DNA of 64,000 nucleotides from Pseudomonadota bacterium (lineage in GTDB: Bacteria; Pseudomonadota; Gammaproteobacteria; Burkholderiales; Burkholderiaceae_C). The notes below the pieces were generated by a model, which saw only the letters and a program-made list of their open reading frames with translations, did no database searches and was not told the origin of the DNA. Positions 43,167 to 53,164 of the stretch are shown here, piece by piece (positions within the stretch are counted from its first letter, which is position 1; every line of letters begins with the position of its first letter). The stretch lies in assembly GCA_021783695.1 (NCBI GenBank), contig JAJXTO010000004.1, positions 49,234-113,233 of the forward strand, written 5' to 3'. The position numbers and the translations under genes are program-made.

Positions 43167-44471
43167 TCAAACATAGGTATTCACCATGCCTTGCTGCCAG
43201 CGTTGGGGCAACACGGCCGACACGCCGGAGGGCTCTGTCCCGGCGCCGTCAATCGCTGACAAACCGGTCGCGCTGCGCTGTGCGGGTGCCTGTTGCTGCC
43301 GCTCGCCTTGTCCGCCCTGTGTGCTGACGGAAGTCTGCATCAGAGACAAACCCGCGCCGGTGAACAGATCGCGCAGTTGCGGCAGGGCCGCTTCCACCGC
43401 CTGCCGCACCACGGCATGCGGGGAGACGAACTGGGCCTGGATCTGGCCATCGTGCAATTGCAGATGCACTTCCAGTGGCCCCAGTTGCGGCGGATTGAGA
43501 TGCAGGGTGGCGAATTGCTGCTGCCCCTGCGCTGCAAACAGGACTTGCTGATTCATCGCCTGGCCCCAGTCCGGCGAGCCCACGGGGGTATGCACTGTCG
43601 CGGCCAAGGCCGGTTGTGGTGTTTGCGTCATGAGCGGCAAGGTCGGCACGATGGACTGCGCCAACTGGCTGGCCGCGGTCGTAGTGGCAGCGGGCTCGGC
43701 GCGGGCGGGCAGCGGAGCGGACACGGTGGCGGCATCTGCAGGCGCGGAGAACGTCGGATGCAGGGCGGCGAGGCTGCCGGGCGGCGTGGCGTCCGCCCCG
43801 CGCCCCGCTGCGCCTTGCAGCCATGCCGGCAAGGGGTCGCTCAAGGGCGCCGTTCCACCAGACAGGGCGTTCTGTTGCGCGGATTTCGGCTGGCCGTTCT
43901 GCAGGACTGTGTCCGGCAAACCCGCAAGAGGAGACGCAGCCAGAGTTGTCGCTGCGGTCTTGTTTTTTGCTGCTTCCGGCGCAAATGCGGGCTGAATCGT
44001 CGCGGCAAGATTGACCATCATTCCGGGCGTCAGCGCTGGAGTGGAGATCGGCGTCGCAGCGGCATCCGTCTTGCGGCCATCGTGCGGCAAGTTCTTGCCG
44101 CTTTGGGCGGGAGCCGTTGCCGCCTGAATGACACCGCCAGACTGCAGTGCCAGCGCCGCAGCGGCTGCGTTGCCGACGGCGGCATCTTGTGGCGACAGCT
44201 GCGCGTCATCCGGCTTGGCCTGCGCTTTGATGTCGCCCATGTCGGCCGAGGCCGACTTTTGCGCATTCGCCTGAGACGGCGCGTAGCCTGCCTTTCCCTG
44301 CGCACTCGCCTGATTCGTGACGTTTGCCGGCGCGGCTTGCGACTGCCCCGCACGCGACAAGGCGTCAGAAAAACGCGGCGCGCTCTCCGAGGGCGCAATT
44401 GCAGAGGCGGACGCCGACGTTTCGGCGGACGGCGCGGCAGGCGTGGGCAGGACGGAAACGATCAGCGGCAT
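43167..44471 (-). CDS. fliK: Flagellar hook-length control protein FliK
   Basis: 434-residue secreted ruler. Long Ala/Pro/Gln-rich low-complexity N-terminal part (to about residue 290), then the C-terminal substrate-switch domain: ATLHLNPPQLGPLEVHLQLH, AQFVSPHAVVRQAVEAALPQ and LRDLFTGAGLSLMQTSV. Overall Ala content is high and no ordered domain is visible in the first 280 residues, as normal for FliK. 160 bp precede fliL; no promoter found there with confidence. Confidence 0.93.
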   Translation of the reverse strand: MPLIVSVLPTPAAPSAETSASASAIAPSESAPRFSDALSRAGQSQAAPANVTNQASAQGKAGYAPSQANAQKSASADMGDIKAQAKPDDAQLSPQDAAVGNAAAAALALQSGGVIQAATAPAQSGKNLPHDGRKTDAAATPISTPALTPGMMVNLAATIQPAFAPEAAKNKTAATTLAASPLAGLPDTVLQNGQPKSAQQNALSGGTAPLSDPLPAWLQGAAGRGADATPPGSLAALHPTFSAPADAATVSAPLPARAEPAATTTAASQLAQSIVPTLPLMTQTPQPALAATVHTPVGSPDWGQAMNQQVLFAAQGQQQFATLHLNPPQLGPLEVHLQLHDGQIQAQFVSPHAVVRQAVEAALPQLRDLFTGAGLSLMQTSVSTQGGQGERQQQAPAQRSATGLSAIDGAGTEPSGVSAVLPQRWQQGMVNTYV

Positions 44472-44543
44472 GGTGGCGGTTCAAGCAACGACATGCCCAT
44501 ACAAAGCAAAACCTGCGCCAGCGCGTCTGGCGCTGCGTTGCGG

Positions 44544-45035
44544 CTAAAAATCTGAACGCTGCTGTGAACTTGGCAGAAACTGCGAAGCCCGGCGCACAGC
44601 CCATTCCTGCAGATTTTTCAGGGCGCTGATCTTCTGTCCCTGACGGTTTTGCGCTTGATGCTGGTCGATCAACACCTCAAACGCCTTTTCACGTTGACGT
44701 GCCGCGCCCCATTGCGCGGAAAGTTCGGCCAGAAGCTGCTGCTGCTGATTCAATTCAGCCTGTTGCGCAGTGATGGCGGCTTCGATGCGATCGACGAAAC
44801 CGCGCAGATCGCGCACCTGGCTCCACGCCGTCCCGGCCGAGCCCAGCGCATGCATCTGTTCACGATATTGCGCGGCGTAGCTTTGGAGTTGTTCGAGTTT
44901 GGCCTGCGCCGATCGCAACACATCCTGCTGCCTTCCAACCAACTGGCCCGCACTTTGACTGGCTTGCACCGCCTGCGTGTGCAGGGTTTGCAGTGTCTCC
45001 AGGCGTTGTGGGCTGATCGTGTTGTGGTAGGTCAT
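44544..45035 (-). CDS. fliJ: Flagellar export chaperone FliJ
   Basis: 163-residue all-helical coiled coil (ETLQTLHTQAVQASQSAG ... LEQLQSYAAQYREQMHAL ... EKAFEVLIDQHQAQNRQGQ). The last part (KALEKLxxR type, here AFEVLIDQHQAQNRQGQKIS) and place after fliI identify it as FliJ, stalk of the export ATPase. Confidence 0.92.
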   Translation of the reverse strand: MTYHNTISPQRLETLQTLHTQAVQASQSAGQLVGRQQDVLRSAQAKLEQLQSYAAQYREQMHALGSAGTAWSQVRDLRGFVDRIEAAITAQQAELNQQQQLLAELSAQWGAARQREKAFEVLIDQHQAQNRQGQKISALKNLQEWAVRRASQFLPSSQQRSDF

Positions 45036-45123
45036 GCGCGATGCGGTGATTTGATTCGCACAAAGTGTAAACCCAGGCCTGCTGCGGGCAGGGCAAGCCG
45101 TGGAAAACGCGCGGGAGGCTGCG

Positions 45124-46509
45124 TCAAATTCCCGACATTTCGGACAAGTACGGTGTCATCAGGTCGGCCAGCGCCTGGCGACTTTGCGGCAGGCTGACCG
45201 CGGTGTGCATGTCCTGTATCAGGAAGTCGCGGATGGCCGCGTGCGCCTGCACGGCCTGGTCGAGCTGCAGATCGGCGCCCGGAGTGTAGGCGCCTACGGC
45301 GATCAGGTCCTGCTGGCTGGTGTAGCGCGACTGCATTTCCTTGAGCTTTTGCATGCGGCGCAGTTCGGACGGGCTGGCGATGCTCGGCATCACCCGGCTG
45401 ATCGACGACTGCAGGTCGATCGCGGGGAAATGTCCCTGCTCGGCCAGTCGGCGGCTGAGCACGATGTGGCCATCGAGAATGGCGCGCACATTGTCGGCAA
45501 CCGGGTCCTGCTGGTCGTCGCCCTCCATCAGTACGGTGTAGAACGCGGTGATGCTGCCGCCGCCTTCCGGGCCGTTGCCCGCGCGTTCCACCAGGGCCGG
45601 CAGCTTGGCGAACACGGACGGCGGAAAGCCGCGCGCCGCCGGAGGCTCGCCCGCCGCCAGCGCCACTTCGCGCAGCGCCAGGGCGTAGCGGGTGATCGAA
45701 TCCATCAGCAGCAGCACATTCTGTCCCTGGTCGCGGTAATACTCGGCCATCGCCGTGGCCAGCCTTGCGCCGCGGATGCGGGTCAGCGCCGGGGCGTCCG
45801 CCGGGGCGGCAATGACCACGGCGCGGGCGCGGCCCTCCACTCCAAGAATGTCTTCGATGAATTCCTTGACCTCGCGTCCCCGCTCGCCAATCAGCCCGAC
45901 CACGATGATGTCGGCATCGGTGTGACGCGCCATCATGCCCAGCAGCACGCTCTTGCCCACGCCGCTGCCGGCAAACAGGCCCATGCGCGCGCCGCGCCCC
46001 ACGGTGAACAGCGCATTGATGGCGCGCACGCCCACGTCGAGTGGCTGCCGTACCAGCGCACGCCCGAGCGGGTTGATCTGCTTGGTGGACAGGGTGGTGT
46101 AGCGCGATGCCAGAAGCGATCCGGCGCCGTCCAGCGGGCGGCCGTTGCCGTCGAGCACGCGCCCGAGCAGTTCCGGCCCGACCGGAATGCGGATGTCGCC
46201 GGGCACCGGATGCACCCGCGCGCCCGGCGTCAGCCCCTGCACCTCGCCGAGCGCCATGAGTTGTACATGCTCGCCATTGAAGCCCACCACTTCCGCTTCG
46301 ATGAAGCGGTTGTGCTCGGTGCTGATGCGGCAGCGTTCGCCCAGGCTCACTTCTAGCCCCTGCGCTTCGAGAATCAGCCCGCGCACCCGCACCAGACTGC
46401 CGCTGTAGGCCAGTGGCAGGGCGCCACCGGTCAGCAGCCGCCGACGCAGGGTGTGCAGCCGGTTGGATGCGCCCGGCAGACGGGACGCAACCGGCTCGGC
46501 CTCGGTCAT
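45124..46509 (-). CDS. fliI: Flagellum-specific export ATPase FliI
   Basis: 461 residues, F1-beta-like. Walker A GSGVGKS (181-187), [20 protein letters not shown], Walker [16 protein letters not shown], and the [20 protein letters not shown] box. Powers type III export together with FliH and FliJ. Its start overlaps fliH end by 4 bp. Confidence 0.97.
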   Translation of the reverse strand: MTEAEPVASRLPGASNRLHTLRRRLLTGGALPLAYSGSLVRVRGLILEAQGLEVSLGERCRISTEHNRFIEAEVVGFNGEHVQLMALGEVQGLTPGARVHPVPGDIRIPVGPELLGRVLDGNGRPLDGAGSLLASRYTTLSTKQINPLGRALVRQPLDVGVRAINALFTVGRGARMGLFAGSGVGKSVLLGMMARHTDADIIVVGLIGERGREVKEFIEDILGVEGRARAVVIAAPADAPALTRIRGARLATAMAEYYRDQGQNVLLLMDSITRYALALREVALAAGEPPAARGFPPSVFAKLPALVERAGNGPEGGGSITAFYTVLMEGDDQQDPVADNVRAILDGHIVLSRRLAEQGHFPAIDLQSSISRVMPSIASPSELRRMQKLKEMQSRYTSQQDLIAVGAYTPGADLQLDQAVQAHAAIRDFLIQDMHTAVSLPQSRQALADLMTPYLSEMSGI

Positions 46510-47240
46510 TGCAGCCCCTCCTCGAACAGTCGGGCCATGATCTGCCGCCAGCGTTCCTCCACCCGCAGGTCCAGTTCGCTCAGGGTGTCGCGGTTGCGTC
46601 CGCGCCAGCGGCGGTCCGGCATGGCGCTCTGCCCCGGCGGGGCGGACTGAACGACCACATCGCCGCGCTGCAGATGCTCATCGGCCAGCAGCACGACGCC
46701 GCTGGCTTCGAGCTCGGGCGCGGCACTGTGCAGCAGATCCACATCGAGCGGATGCAGCCGCAGTGCGGGCGTGCCCGCCTGCGCCGGGAACGCCGCCAGC
46801 GCCTTGCGCACAATGGGCAATATGGCCTCGGGCTGGGCGCGCAATTCATGCAGGACGACCTGCCGCGCAAGTTCCAGCGCCAGGGCAACCAGGGCGGTTT
46901 CCGCCTCGGCGTCCAGCGCGGCAACCGGCTGCGCCAGGCGCTGGGCGAGGCTGCGCAAGGCATCGCGCTCTTGCTGCGCCTGGGCGCGGCCAGCGGACAG
47001 CCCTTCGGCCTGCCCCGCGGCGAAGCCCTCACGGTGGCCTTGCTCCAGTCCTGCCGCCCTGCCCTCTTCCAATCCCCGCGCTTCAGCCTGGGCGTACACC
47101 GCCTCGAACTGCTGCGCGGTCGGCGGCCCGCCGACAGTCTGGCGCGCGACACCGCTTGCCGATGGGTTCTGCGCGCCCATGTCCTGCGGCTGCCAGCGTC
47201 GGGCGGATTGGGCGTCTTCCTTGGGAATGATGCGGCTCAT
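46506..47240 (-). CDS. fliH: Flagellar export regulator FliH
   Basis: 244 residues. N-terminal region with [20 protein letters not shown] and [16 protein letters not shown]: GxxxG repeats typical of FliH. The C-terminal part ([28 protein letters not shown] ...) is the FliI-binding domain. Holds FliI at the export gate. Confidence 0.94.
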   Translation of the reverse strand: MSRIIPKEDAQSARRWQPQDMGAQNPSASGVARQTVGGPPTAQQFEAVYAQAEARGLEEGRAAGLEQGHREGFAAGQAEGLSAGRAQAQQERDALRSLAQRLAQPVAALDAEAETALVALALELARQVVLHELRAQPEAILPIVRKALAAFPAQAGTPALRLHPLDVDLLHSAAPELEASGVVLLADEHLQRGDVVVQSAPPGQSAMPDRRWRGRNRDTLSELDLRVEERWRQIMARLFEEGLQ

Positions 47241-47270
47241 GGCGCCATGGGAATGTCAAAGAGCCCAGCC

Positions 47271-48287
47271 TCAACCAACCAGCGCCTCGCCGCCGCCGCT
47301 GCCGAGCTGAATCTGTCCGGCTGCTTCCAGGCGCGAGGCAATCTGCAGGATTTCCTTCTGCGCGCCCTCCACCTCGCTGAGCTTGACCGGGCCCTTGGCC
47401 TCCATGTCGTCGCGCATCATCTCGGCGGCGCGTTTGGACATATTGCCGAGGAACTTGTCCTTGAGCGCGCTGTTCGAGCCCTTGAGCGCGAGGATCAGGG
47501 TTTCGGAGGAAATCTCGCGCAGCATGGTCTGCAGACTGCGGTCGTCCACGTTGATGAGGTCGTCGAACACGAACATCTGGTCCTGCACCTTGGTCGCCAG
47601 TTCGTCGTCCTGCGCGCGCAGATGCTCCATGATGCTCGATGACAGCGCGGTTTCCACCCGGTTCAGAATTTCCGCGGTGACCTTCGGGCCACCCACCGTG
47701 CTGACCTGCACGCTCTGCGAATCGCCCGAGAGCTGCTCTTCCAGCACCTCGTTGAGCTCGCGCAGCGCACTGGGTTGCAGGCCGTCGAGCGCGGCCAGTC
47801 GCAGCATGGCCTCCCCGGCTTGGCGCGCGGGCAGGAAGTGCAGCACTTCGCCGGCTTGTTCGGGTTCGATATACGCCAGCACCAGCGCCACCACTTGCGG
47901 GTGTTCGAGCTTGATCAGCTCGGCAATGGCGCGCGGCTCCAGCCATTTCAGGTTTTCCAGCCCGCTCGATTCGCCGCCGTGCAAAATACGCTCGATCAGC
48001 GAATTGGCGCGCTCACCGCCCAGCGCCTTGGTCAGCGCGCCGCGCAGGAATTCGTTGGCGCCCAGCCCCAGCGCCGTCTGCTGTTCCAGCTTGTTGCGGA
48101 ATTCGCGCATGACTTCATGGGCCTGATCCGTGCTCACGCGGCTGAGCTTGGACATGGCCACGCCCAGGCGCTGCACCTCGCGCGGAGCGAGATGGCGCAT
48201 GATCTCCGCCGCCTGGTCTTCGCCCAGACTCAGCAGCAGCACCGCGGCCCGGTCCAGCCCGCTGAAATCGGCTGGTTCACTGGCCAT
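47271..48287 (-). CDS. fliG: Flagellar motor switch protein FliG
   Basis: 338 residues: AAVLLLSLGEDQAAEIMRHL (N-terminal domain), middle ARMM domain with KLEHPQVVALVLAYIEP (EHPQ motif), and C-terminal torque domain with FVFDDLINVDDRSLQTMLRE, whose charged residues meet the stator. Starts inside fliF (11-bp overlap). Confidence 0.97.
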   Translation of the reverse strand: MASEPADFSGLDRAAVLLLSLGEDQAAEIMRHLAPREVQRLGVAMSKLSRVSTDQAHEVMREFRNKLEQQTALGLGANEFLRGALTKALGGERANSLIERILHGGESSGLENLKWLEPRAIAELIKLEHPQVVALVLAYIEPEQAGEVLHFLPARQAGEAMLRLAALDGLQPSALRELNEVLEEQLSGDSQSVQVSTVGGPKVTAEILNRVETALSSSIMEHLRAQDDELATKVQDQMFVFDDLINVDDRSLQTMLREISSETLILALKGSNSALKDKFLGNMSKRAAEMMRDDMEAKGPVKLSEVEGAQKEILQIASRLEAAGQIQLGSGGGEALVG

Positions 48288-49971
48288 CGGACAGCCACTC
48301 CTTCACCACCTGCGCCGCCCGCCGCGGGTCTTGCTTGACCAGCTCGCGCGAGATGGCGGCGTCCGCCTCCAGCGTATTGCTCAGGTGGACGGTATCGGGC
48401 GCCAGCACGCCGGGCATGCCGGCCGCGGCCAGCTCCGGCCCGCCTCCCAGACCCGCGCCCTGCGCGGCACGGCGCTCTGCCGGATGATCCGCCGCCGCCT
48501 CGGGTTCAGCCGATTCGCCGCGGCGGCCCTTCCCGCCGCCGGTCGCGGCCTTGCGCATGGCGCGGTAGGCCATCAGCCCGAGGATGAGGGCAATGACGTA
48601 GGGCGCAGCCTGGCGCGCGCCGTCCCACAACCAGGTCTGACGCCACCACGGCAGGGTCTTTTCGGCTTCTTTCTGCGCCGCGGTGAAGGGCATATTGATC
48701 ACGCTTACCGTATCGCCGCGCTGGCTGCTGAAGCCGATGGCGTTTTCCACCAGTTGTTTCATCTGCCCGAGCTGTGCCGTACTCATGGCCACGGGTTTGC
48801 CGCCCTTGGCCTGATCGTTCACCAGCACCGAGACGGACAGGCGCTTGACCGAACCGACCGGCTGCTGCGTGTGGCTGACGGTCTTGTCGAGGTCGTAATT
48901 GGTCGTGGCCGAGGAACTGGCCGCCGTGGGCGCCAGGGTCTTGAGACTGGGCGTGATCTGCGTGAGTTGCTGCGGCGTCAGCGGCGCCGAGGCCGAGCCC
49001 ACGGTGAACGGCGCCGTGACGCCGCCCGGCGGCTGGTTGGACAGCGCTCCGGGCACTCCGGCGGGCAAGCTGCCACTGCCGGACGAGTTGGTGCTCTGCT
49101 GCTGCTGACTGAGCACATGGCCCTGGCCGTAAAACACCGAGCTGGATTCGGTCTTGGCGAAGTCGATGTCCGCCGACACTGCCACCCGCACCCCTTCGCT
49201 GCCCACCAGGGGGGCCAGCAGTGCCTCGATTTGCTTGCGATACTGCTGCTCGATGGTGTTGCGGTAGGCGAGTTGTTCGGGCTGGATGCCGCTGTCGGCG
49301 CGTGGCCCCGCGGTGAGCAGATTGCCGTCCTGATCGATCACGCTGACGTTCTGGGCATTCAGCCCCGCCACCGCCGAAGCCACCAGATGCACGATACCGG
49401 CAACCTGCGCGCCGCTGAGCACCCTTCCCGGATAGAGCTTGAGCAGCACCGAGGCCGAGGGCTTTTCCGCCTCGCTCAAAAACACCGAGGGCTTGGGAAT
49501 GGCCAGATGGACCGTGGCCGCGTCCACCGCCGACAGCGCCTCGATCGTGCGCCCGAGCGAACCTTCCAGCGCCCGCTGGTAATTGACACGCTCGACAAAC
49601 TGGCTGGTGCCCATCGGCTCGTTGTCGAGCACCTCGAAGCCCACGCCGGCCCCTTTGGGCAGGCCGCCTGCGGCCAATTTCATGCGGGTGGCGTAAACCT
49701 GCTGTGACGGCACCTCGATGACCGCGCCGCCACCGGTGATGCGGTAGGGAATGCCCAGTTTTTGCAGCTCGCCGATCACCGCGCCGCCGTCGCGCTCAGA
49801 CAGATTGGTGTAGAGCACCTGATAGTCGAGGCGGCTGGTCCATATCAGGGTGACGACGATCAGCGCGATCAGCGCGGCCAGGCCCGCCAGCCAGGTGAAG
49901 CGCTGGTTCATGCTCATCTGGCGGAATGCGCCCAAGGGGTCTTGCAGTGCGGCGGTGGCGGTCGTGGCCAT
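48277..49971 (-). CDS. fliF: Flagellar MS-ring protein FliF
   Basis: 564 residues with TM1 at about 29-50 (WLAGLAALIALIVVTLIW), ring-building domains with YTNLSERDGGAVIGELQKLG and KLAAGGLPKGAGVGFE, a low-complexity Ser/Gly linker, and TM2 near residue 470 (YVIALILGLMAYRAM). The C-terminal tail (about 490-564) binds FliG. Full-length and first structural ring gene after fliE. Confidence 0.97.
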   Translation of the reverse strand: MATTATAALQDPLGAFRQMSMNQRFTWLAGLAALIALIVVTLIWTSRLDYQVLYTNLSERDGGAVIGELQKLGIPYRITGGGAVIEVPSQQVYATRMKLAAGGLPKGAGVGFEVLDNEPMGTSQFVERVNYQRALEGSLGRTIEALSAVDAATVHLAIPKPSVFLSEAEKPSASVLLKLYPGRVLSGAQVAGIVHLVASAVAGLNAQNVSVIDQDGNLLTAGPRADSGIQPEQLAYRNTIEQQYRKQIEALLAPLVGSEGVRVAVSADIDFAKTESSSVFYGQGHVLSQQQQSTNSSGSGSLPAGVPGALSNQPPGGVTAPFTVGSASAPLTPQQLTQITPSLKTLAPTAASSSATTNYDLDKTVSHTQQPVGSVKRLSVSVLVNDQAKGGKPVAMSTAQLGQMKQLVENAIGFSSQRGDTVSVINMPFTAAQKEAEKTLPWWRQTWLWDGARQAAPYVIALILGLMAYRAMRKAATGGGKGRRGESAEPEAAADHPAERRAAQGAGLGGGPELAAAGMPGVLAPDTVHLSNTLEADAAISRELVKQDPRRAAQVVKEWLSDGQ

Positions 49972-50004
49972 GATGGAGTGTCAAAAATCTGTCGCGGCAG
50001 GAGT

Positions 50005-50358
50005 TCAGGCCTGGATGTTCATGATGTCCTGATAGGCCGACACCAGTTTGTTGCGCACCTGCAGTGCCGCCTGGAACGAGAGACTGGCTTTCTGCGAGGC
50101 CAGCATCACATCGCTCAGACTCACATCGCCCGTGCCCGACACAAACTGTTGCTGCAAGGCGTTGGCCTGCTGCAACTCGCCATTCACCCCGTCGAGGGCG
50201 CTTTTGAGCGTGGCGGCGAAATCGGTCTGTTGCGTGGCCGCCGTAGCGCCCAGCGCCGCAGCCGCATTGCCGCCTGCAGCATCCGCCGGTCGCGCCGCAG
50301 CCTGCGCCGCCAGACTGCGCATCTGGGCGAGAACGCTTTGCATGGGATCGATTTGCAT
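50005..50358 (-). CDS. fliE: Flagellar basal-body protein FliE
   Basis: 117 residues (ATG 50358 with GGAGG 5 bp before; a TTG 5 codons upstream is in frame). FAATLKSALDGVNGELQQAN and VSLSDVMLASQKASLSFQAALQVRNKLVSAYQDIMN are the family signature. Links MS ring to rod. First gene of the fliE-N operon; a sigma-54 promoter lies about 65 bp upstream. Confidence 0.95.
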   Translation of the reverse strand: MQIDPMQSVLAQMRSLAAQAAARPADAAGGNAAAALGATAATQQTDFAATLKSALDGVNGELQQANALQQQFVSGTGDVSLSDVMLASQKASLSFQAALQVRNKLVSAYQDIMNIQA

Positions 50359-50420
50359 GAAGGCCTCCGGCAAGTTGTCGTCAATTCATCCGGCTGAAAA
50401 CCGGCATTCTGTCCTGTTCA

Positions 50421-50436
50421 AGCAAAAGCCGTTCCA
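50421..50436 (-). promoter_or_regulatory. Sigma-54 promoter of the fliE operon
   Basis: On the minus strand TGGAACGGCTTTTGCT: GG and GC elements exactly 10 bases apart, with TTTGCT at -12. The last ten bases are identical to the candidate before the pilZ-motD operon. Two sigma-54 activator genes lie directly upstream. Confidence 0.65.
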
Positions 50437-50456
50437 CCGGGGTTGTCACACGGAAA

Positions 50457-51905
50457 TCAAAACGAATCCGGCAATTCCATTCCGGCCTCGCGCAGCTTCT
50501 GCAGCTTGTGCCGCAGGGTGCGCGGACTGATGCCCAGACGCTGCGCGGCGAGAGATTTGGAGCCCTGGCTCTGCTGCAGCGCGTCGGCAATGAGCTGGCG
50601 TTCGCTCAGCGCCAGTTCACTGCCGAGATCACCCGAGGTCAGCGCGGGGGCGAGAGCCGGTGGGGTGAAGGCGCGCGCTGCGGCATCCCCCGTGGGCGCC
50701 GAAAACAACAGATCGCCCGCTGCAATCCGGCCGTTCTGGCAGAGGATGGTGGCACGCTGCATCACGTTGTCGAGTTCACGGACATTGCCCGGCCAGTCGT
50801 GCGCCAGCAAGGCCTGTCGTGCTGCGCTGTCGAGGTGCGGAGCGGCCTGCAGGCCGAACTGTGCCGCGTACCGCGTCAGCATGGCTTGCGCCAGCGGCAG
50901 GATGTCGTCGCGGCGCTGACGCAAAGGCGGAATCTGCAGGGGAAATACGCTCAGGCGGTAGTACACATCCTCGCGCAACACCCCCTGCTTGACCGCCTGC
51001 TGCAGGTCGCGGTTACTGGTGGCGATCAACCGCAGGTCGAGCACGATGCGCTTGCGCCCGCCCAGACGCTCGATCTCGCGCTCTTGCAGCACGCGAAGCA
51101 GTTTGGCCTGCAGCGCGGGGGCCATTTCCGTCACCTCGTCGAGCAGCAGGGTACCGCCCTGCGCCTGCTCGAACTTGCCCGGTGCGGACTGACCCGCCCC
51201 GGTAAACGCGCCTTTCTCGAAGCCGAACAGCGTGGCTTCCAGCAGGGTTTCCGGGATGGCCGCGCAATTGATGGCGATGAACGGCCCGGCCGCACGCGGC
51301 GACTGGGCATGGACGAAGCGCGCCATCACCTCTTTGCCCACTCCGCTTTCGCCCAGCAACATGACGGTCACATCGGTCTGCGCTGCGCGGCGGGCAATGT
51401 CCAGAATGCTCCGCATCGCGCCCGACTCGGCCACCAGGCCGTCAGGCGCTTTCGGTGCAAGCACGGGTTTGGCTGGGGCAACGACGCTGGATGGCGCGGT
51501 CGCCACGGGCGTGTCTTTCGGCACGGACAGGGCCGCGGCTCCGGGGACGAACTGGCGGATTCTGGACAGCGCCTCTGCCAGATCGACCGGTGCGCTCAGA
51601 TAGTCTGCCGCGCCATTCTGCAGGGCCTGCACCGCCGCCTGCACCGAGGCATTGCGGGCCATGATGAGCACTGGCAAGCCGGGCTGCAGGGCGTGCAGCT
51701 GGGCCAGCACGCGGGCGGTGTCGATTCCCCCGCCGTCACCGTCGCAAAACACCAGATCCGGCGACCAGCCCTGCTCCACCGCCTGCAGGGCCGCATCCTG
51801 TGCGTCATGCCACTGCGCCACGCAACCCGCGGCACGCAGCGCGTCGCAAAACTGCGGTCCACGCACGGCCTCATGGTCGATCAGCAGAATGCGCGGTGAA
51901 GTCAT
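50457..51905 (-). CDS. FleR/FlrC-like sigma-54 activator with degenerate receiver
   Basis: 482-residue bacterial enhancer-binding protein. N-terminal receiver-like domain (1-120): Asp10 and Asp55 (LVFCDGDGGG) stand where expected, but the usual acidic neighbour is His11, the conserved Thr/Ser is Ala83 (LIMAR) and the invariant Lys is Ala105 (YLSAPVD). It probably does not respond to phosphorylation. AAA+ domain: Walker A GESGVGKE (185-192), GAFTGA loop (232-237), GGTLLLDEVTEMAP. C-terminal Fis-type HTH (LAAQRLGISPRTLRHKLQKL). The gene stands where fleR stands in Pseudomonas, just before fliE, but no fleS kinase gene is present. Likely activates class III genes. Confidence 0.9.
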   Translation of the reverse strand: MTSPRILLIDHEAVRGPQFCDALRAAGCVAQWHDAQDAALQAVEQGWSPDLVFCDGDGGGIDTARVLAQLHALQPGLPVLIMARNASVQAAVQALQNGAADYLSAPVDLAEALSRIRQFVPGAAALSVPKDTPVATAPSSVVAPAKPVLAPKAPDGLVAESGAMRSILDIARRAAQTDVTVMLLGESGVGKEVMARFVHAQSPRAAGPFIAINCAAIPETLLEATLFGFEKGAFTGAGQSAPGKFEQAQGGTLLLDEVTEMAPALQAKLLRVLQEREIERLGGRKRIVLDLRLIATSNRDLQQAVKQGVLREDVYYRLSVFPLQIPPLRQRRDDILPLAQAMLTRYAAQFGLQAAPHLDSAARQALLAHDWPGNVRELDNVMQRATILCQNGRIAAGDLLFSAPTGDAAARAFTPPALAPALTSGDLGSELALSERQLIADALQQSQGSKSLAAQRLGISPRTLRHKLQKLREAGMELPDSF

Positions 51906-51956
51906 CGGAGTGAACAGCGGGCGGAACGCCGCAGCGGAAGAAAACACCGACAAGTT

Positions 51957-51972
51957 AGCAAATCCAAGGCCT
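51957..51972 (-). promoter_or_regulatory. Possible sigma-54 promoter of the FleR-like gene
   Basis: Minus strand AGGCCTTGGATTTGCT: GG-N10-GC spacing correct and TTTGCT at -12, but only GGC of TGGCAC matches at -24. About 50 bp before the ATG. Consistent with control by the FleQ-like protein upstream. Confidence 0.4.
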
Positions 51973-52015
51973 GCATGGTGACGATTTTCCGGCGCGGCTC
52001 GCCAGACCCGCCTGC

Positions 52016-53119
52016 TTATTCGCGCGGATCAGGCCCCAGCCCGTATTTGCGGATTTTTTCCACCAGGGTGGTGCGGCGCAAGCCCAGGTGCTGCGCGGCG
52101 TGAGCGATGACATGGCGGCTGCGCTCCAGCGCCTGTTCGATGAGACTGCGCTCGATCTGTTCGAGGTAGGCGCGCAAGTCCATTCCTTCGGGTGGCAACA
52201 CGGGCTGCTGCGCCTGCTCGGCCATGGCGTCCATCAGGGCGTGCAGACCGTCCCGGTCACCCTCGTCGGCGGCAGGATGCAGCGCCGGGGTCGGCAATGT
52301 CTGCTGCTCGACCGCTGTCTCGCTGCCCTGGCGCAGCTTGGGCGGCAGATCCGCCAGCCGCACGATGGACCCGGAGTGCAGGATGAGCAGCCGCTCCATC
52401 AGATTCTGCAGTTCGCGCACATTGCCCGGCCAGCGATAGGTCAGCAAGGCCTGCTGCACCCCGTCGCCCAGCCGCACCCGGCCCAGACCCTGCACCTCCA
52501 GACGCTGCAGAGTGTGCTCGGCGAGTTGCAGGATGTCGTCGCCCCGCTGGCGCAACGGCGGCACCTGCAGCGGAAACACATGCAGGCGGTAGAACAGGTC
52601 TTCACGGAATCGGCCCAGACCGATCTGCTGTTCCAGGTCGCGGTGGGTGGCGGCGACGATACGCGCCTGCGACGCCAGCACTTCGCTGCTGCCCACGCGC
52701 TCGAAACTCTTTTCCTGCAGCACCCGCAGAATCTTGACCTGCAGCGGCGGGCTCATTTCCGCGATTTCGTCGAGAAACAGGGTGCCGCGCCCCGCCAGCT
52801 CGAAGCGCCCCTTGCGCACCGTGATGGCCCCGGTGAACGCGCCGCGCTCGTGACCGAACAGCTCACTTTCCATCAGCTCGCCAGGAATTGCACCGCAATT
52901 CACCGCAACGAATGGGCGCGCGGCACGCGGCGACCAGCCATGCACCGCGCGCGCCACCAGCTCCTTGCCGGTGCCCGACTCGCCCAGAATCAGCACGGTG
53001 CTGTCGGTCTGCGCCACGCGGCGGATCTGCTCGCGCAACGCGCGCATCGGCGCGCTCTCGCCCAACAGCAGGTCAGAGCCGTCGGAGTTCAGAGTCGGGG
53101 CGGCGCGGTCGTCAAGCAT
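52016..53119 (-). CDS. FleQ/FlrA-like sigma-54 activator lacking the N-terminal domain
   Basis: 367 residues. Only about 20 residues precede the AAA+ domain ([20 protein letters not shown]); the roughly 120-140 residue N-terminal domain of FleQ is missing. Walker A GESGTGKE (46-53), GAFTGA (93-98), [24 protein letters not shown] and DNA-binding Fis helix ([20 protein letters not shown]) are intact. As a master regulator it would be constitutive or controlled by expression, partner proteins or c-di-GMP. Identity as FleQ-type is from context (next to FleR-like, fliE) and from the [13 protein letters not shown] end, which is typical of FleQ. Confidence 0.88.
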   Translation of the reverse strand: MLDDRAAPTLNSDGSDLLLGESAPMRALREQIRRVAQTDSTVLILGESGTGKELVARAVHGWSPRAARPFVAVNCGAIPGELMESELFGHERGAFTGAITVRKGRFELAGRGTLFLDEIAEMSPPLQVKILRVLQEKSFERVGSSEVLASQARIVAATHRDLEQQIGLGRFREDLFYRLHVFPLQVPPLRQRGDDILQLAEHTLQRLEVQGLGRVRLGDGVQQALLTYRWPGNVRELQNLMERLLILHSGSIVRLADLPPKLRQGSETAVEQQTLPTPALHPAADEGDRDGLHALMDAMAEQAQQPVLPPEGMDLRAYLEQIERSLIEQALERSRHVIAHAAQHLGLRRTTLVEKIRKYGLGPDPRE

Positions 53120-53164
53120 GGCGACATTCTCGCAGCCCCGCAAACCGGGGGGCGGCTGTGGTGT

